Positions 6,264 through 8,008 of a stretch of 8,008 bases of DNA are shown here, piece by piece. The notes under the pieces are model-generated. The model ran no database searches and was not told the DNA's origin. It saw nothing but the letters and a program-made list of their open reading frames with translations. Within the stretch, counting starts at the first letter, position 1, and every line of letters begins with the position of its first letter. The DNA comes from Actinomycetota bacterium (lineage in GTDB: Bacteria > Actinomycetota > Actinomycetes > S36-B12 > UBA5976), in the NCBI GenBank assembly GCA_005789325.1, contig SXYE01000089.1, forward strand, positions 1 to 8,008, given 5' to 3'. Both the position numbers and the translations under genes were made by a program.

Positions 6264-6269
6264 CGCCAC

Positions 6270-8008
6270 TTGGCATCTTCAGCCAAAGCTTCAGGAAAAA
6301 ATGCTCGCTTATCTTTTGCAAAAATTAAAGAACCTTTGGAAGTCCCAAACTTATTAGATTTACAAATCGAATCATTCGATTGGTTAATGGGTAATGAAAA
6401 ATGGCAAGCTCGTGTAAAGACTGCACTTGATGCTGGCAGAACAGATGTTCCAACTACTTCTGGTTTAACAGAAATCTTTGAAGAAATTTCGCCGATTGAA
6501 GATCTTGCAGGATCAATGTCACTATCTTTCCGTGATCACAGATTTGAACCAGCAAAATACACAGTTGAACAATGTAGAGATAAAGACGTAACTTACGCAC
6601 AACCATTATTCGTAACAGCAGAATTTATGAATAACGAAACTGGTGAAATCAAATCCCAAACAGTATTCATGGGTGATTTCCCAATCATGACAAATAAAGG
6701 AACATTTGTAATTAATGGAACAGAAAGAGTTGTAGTTTCACAACTAGTTCGTTCTCCTGGTGTTTATTTTGAGAAGTCAATTGATAAAGCAACAGATAAA
6801 GATCTTTTCACCGCAAAAGTAATTCCAAGTCGTGGTGCTTGGTTAGAATTTGAAGTTGATAAGAAAGATTTAGTTGGAGTTCGACTAGATCGCAAACGTA
6901 AACAATCAGCAACAGTGTTGTTAAAGGCACTAGGTATGACTGCTGAACAAATTGCGACAAAGTTTGCTAAGTATCCATCAATTTTAGAAACATTGGCAAA
7001 AGATTCAGTTCAAACTCAAGAAGAAGCTCTTGTTGATATTTATCGCAAGATGAGACCAGGTGAACCACCAACAATTGAAGGTGGCCGAAACCTAATTGAT
7101 AACTACTACTTCAATTCCAAGAGATATGACTTAGCAAAAGTTGGTCGTTACAAAGTTGGCAGAAAACTTGGATCACAGCTTCCATTGCAACAAAACACAT
7201 TAACTGTTGATGATATTTGTGACACAGTTGAATACACTGCAGCACTTCATGCTGGTGTTACAGAATTAACAAAAGCTCGCGGCAAAACTGTTGTTGAAAT
7301 TGATGATATTGATCATTTTGGAAACAGAAGACTTCGCACAGTTGGTGAATTAATTCAAAACCAAATCCGTACCGGTTTATCTCGTATGGAAAGAGTTGTA
7401 AGAGAAAGAATGACAACTCAAGATGTGGAAGCAATTACTCCACAAACTTTGATCAACATTCGCCCAGTTGTTGCTTCAATTAAAGAATTTTTTGGTACCA
7501 GCCAATTGTCACAATTCATGGATCAAACAAATCCATTAGCTGGTTTAACTCACAAACGTCGTTTGTCAGCACTTGGACCAGGTGGACTTTCCCGAGAACG
7601 TGCAGGCTTCGAAGTTCGTGACGTGCATCCTTCCCATTACGGAAGAATGTGTCCAATTGAAACTCCTGAAGGACCAAACATTGGTTTGATTGGTTCTCTT
7701 TCATCTTTTGCACGCGTTAACGAATTTGGTTTCATTGAAACTCCTTATCGCAAAGTAAGTAAAGGAAAAGTTACTAACCAAATTTCTTATCTAACAGCTG
7801 ATGAAGAAGATCGTCACGTTATTGCTCAAGCAAATGCTGCTTTAGCTGCTGATGGAACTTTTTCTGAAGAAAGAGTTTTGGTTCGCCGTAAAGGTGGAGA
7901 CGTAGATTTCGTTCTTCCAGATGATGTTGATTTCATGGACGTATCACCACGACAAGTTTGGTCAGTTGCCACAGCAATGATTCCATTCTTAGAACACGAT
8001 GATGCCAA
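6270..8008 (+). CDS. rpoB: DNA-directed RNA polymerase subunit beta (3' partial)
   Basis: The first 579 codons of the RNA polymerase beta subunit, about half of the usual 1,150-1,200 residues, open to the right edge with no stop or frameshift. The TTG start (MASSAKASGKNARLSFAKIK) has the same TTG start and nearby SFAK segment as Mycobacterium tuberculosis RpoB, and a good ribosome binding site precedes it. Recognisable segments include EPLEVPNLLDLQIESFDWL (residues 23-41), VINGTERVVVSQLVRSPGVYF, DIYRKMRPGEPPTIEGG, RYDLAKVGRYKVGRKLG, and the rifampicin region FFGTSQLSQFMDQTNPLAGL, which continues into THKRRLSALGPGGLSRERAG. The catalytic-core stretch CPIETPEGPNIGLIGSL follows. Drug-contact residues Asp516, His526 and Ser531 (E. 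coli numbering; here 418, 428 and 433) are wild type. Positions 518 and 522 are Thr and Ala. The gene probably continues into rpoC downstream, which is inference. Confidence 0.98.
   Translation, partial: MASSAKASGKNARLSFAKIKEPLEVPNLLDLQIESFDWLMGNEKWQARVKTALDAGRTDVPTTSGLTEIFEEISPIEDLAGSMSLSFRDHRFEPAKYTVEQCRDKDVTYAQPLFVTAEFMNNETGEIKSQTVFMGDFPIMTNKGTFVINGTERVVVSQLVRSPGVYFEKSIDKATDKDLFTAKVIPSRGAWLEFEVDKKDLVGVRLDRKRKQSATVLLKALGMTAEQIATKFAKYPSILETLAKDSVQTQEEALVDIYRKMRPGEPPTIEGGRNLIDNYYFNSKRYDLAKVGRYKVGRKLGSQLPLQQNTLTVDDICDTVEYTAALHAGVTELTKARGKTVVEIDDIDHFGNRRLRTVGELIQNQIRTGLSRMERVVRERMTTQDVEAITPQTLINIRPVVASIKEFFGTSQLSQFMDQTNPLAGLTHKRRLSALGPGGLSRERAGFEVRDVHPSHYGRMCPIETPEGPNIGLIGSLSSFARVNEFGFIETPYRKVSKGKVTNQISYLTADEEDRHVIAQANAALAADGTFSEERVLVRRKGGDVDFVLPDDVDFMDVSPRQVWSVATAMIPFLEHDDA

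Noticed and set aside
6142..6357. A 71-codon forward frame starting at GTG 6142 after a GAAAGGGG-like site, running into rpoB
   Set aside because: It overlaps rpoB in another frame for nearly 90 bases, its protein is low in recognisable features, and its first part is the stem-loop and promoter region. A short leader peptide cannot be excluded but is not supported.

Overview
The window looks like a piece of chromosome from a low-GC actinobacterium, roughly 40% G+C by eye. The best clue is the gene at the right edge. It encodes an RpoB (RNA polymerase beta subunit) with a TTG start, and its N-terminal segment (SFAKIKEPLEVPNLL) and RRDR (the rifampicin-resistance-determining region) resemble those of Mycobacterium and other Actinobacteria. 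The low GC would suit a streamlined planktonic lineage such as the freshwater acI/Nanopelagicales group. That placement is inference and was not tested by any search.

Layout, all genes on the + strand: (1) positions 1-371, the 3' part of a DoxX-family membrane protein, closed by a strong hairpin terminator at 391-420; (2) 421-574, a control region with TGTGA motifs at 16-17 base steps and a small GGGTA/TACCC hairpin; (3) 575-6079, a tight five-gene operon encoding a secreted solute-binding protein, two membrane permeases, an ATPase and a long calcineurin-like metallophosphoesterase; (4) 6080-6269, a structured leader with two competing stem-loops, a 13-base direct repeat and candidate promoters; (5) 6270-8008, the first 579 codons of rpoB, running off the window.

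The five operon genes are joined by an 18-base gap, an ATGA overlap, an immediate TAA-ATG junction and a 14-base overlap, so they are probably co-transcribed and translationally coupled. The transporter has the architecture of the iron/polyamine/thiamine/2-aminoethylphosphonate group of ABC importers. Coupling to a phosphoesterase with no visible signal peptide suggests uptake of a phosphorus-containing organic molecule, followed by hydrolysis in the cytoplasm. The substrate cannot be read from the sequence.

The most noteworthy structural signal is a perfect 13-bp GC-rich hairpin with a 3-base loop. It lies inside the first 20 codons of the first permease gene, just after the binding-protein gene, where it could set the ratio of binding protein to permease. 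No RNA genes, CRISPR arrays, insertion sequences or prophage parts were seen.
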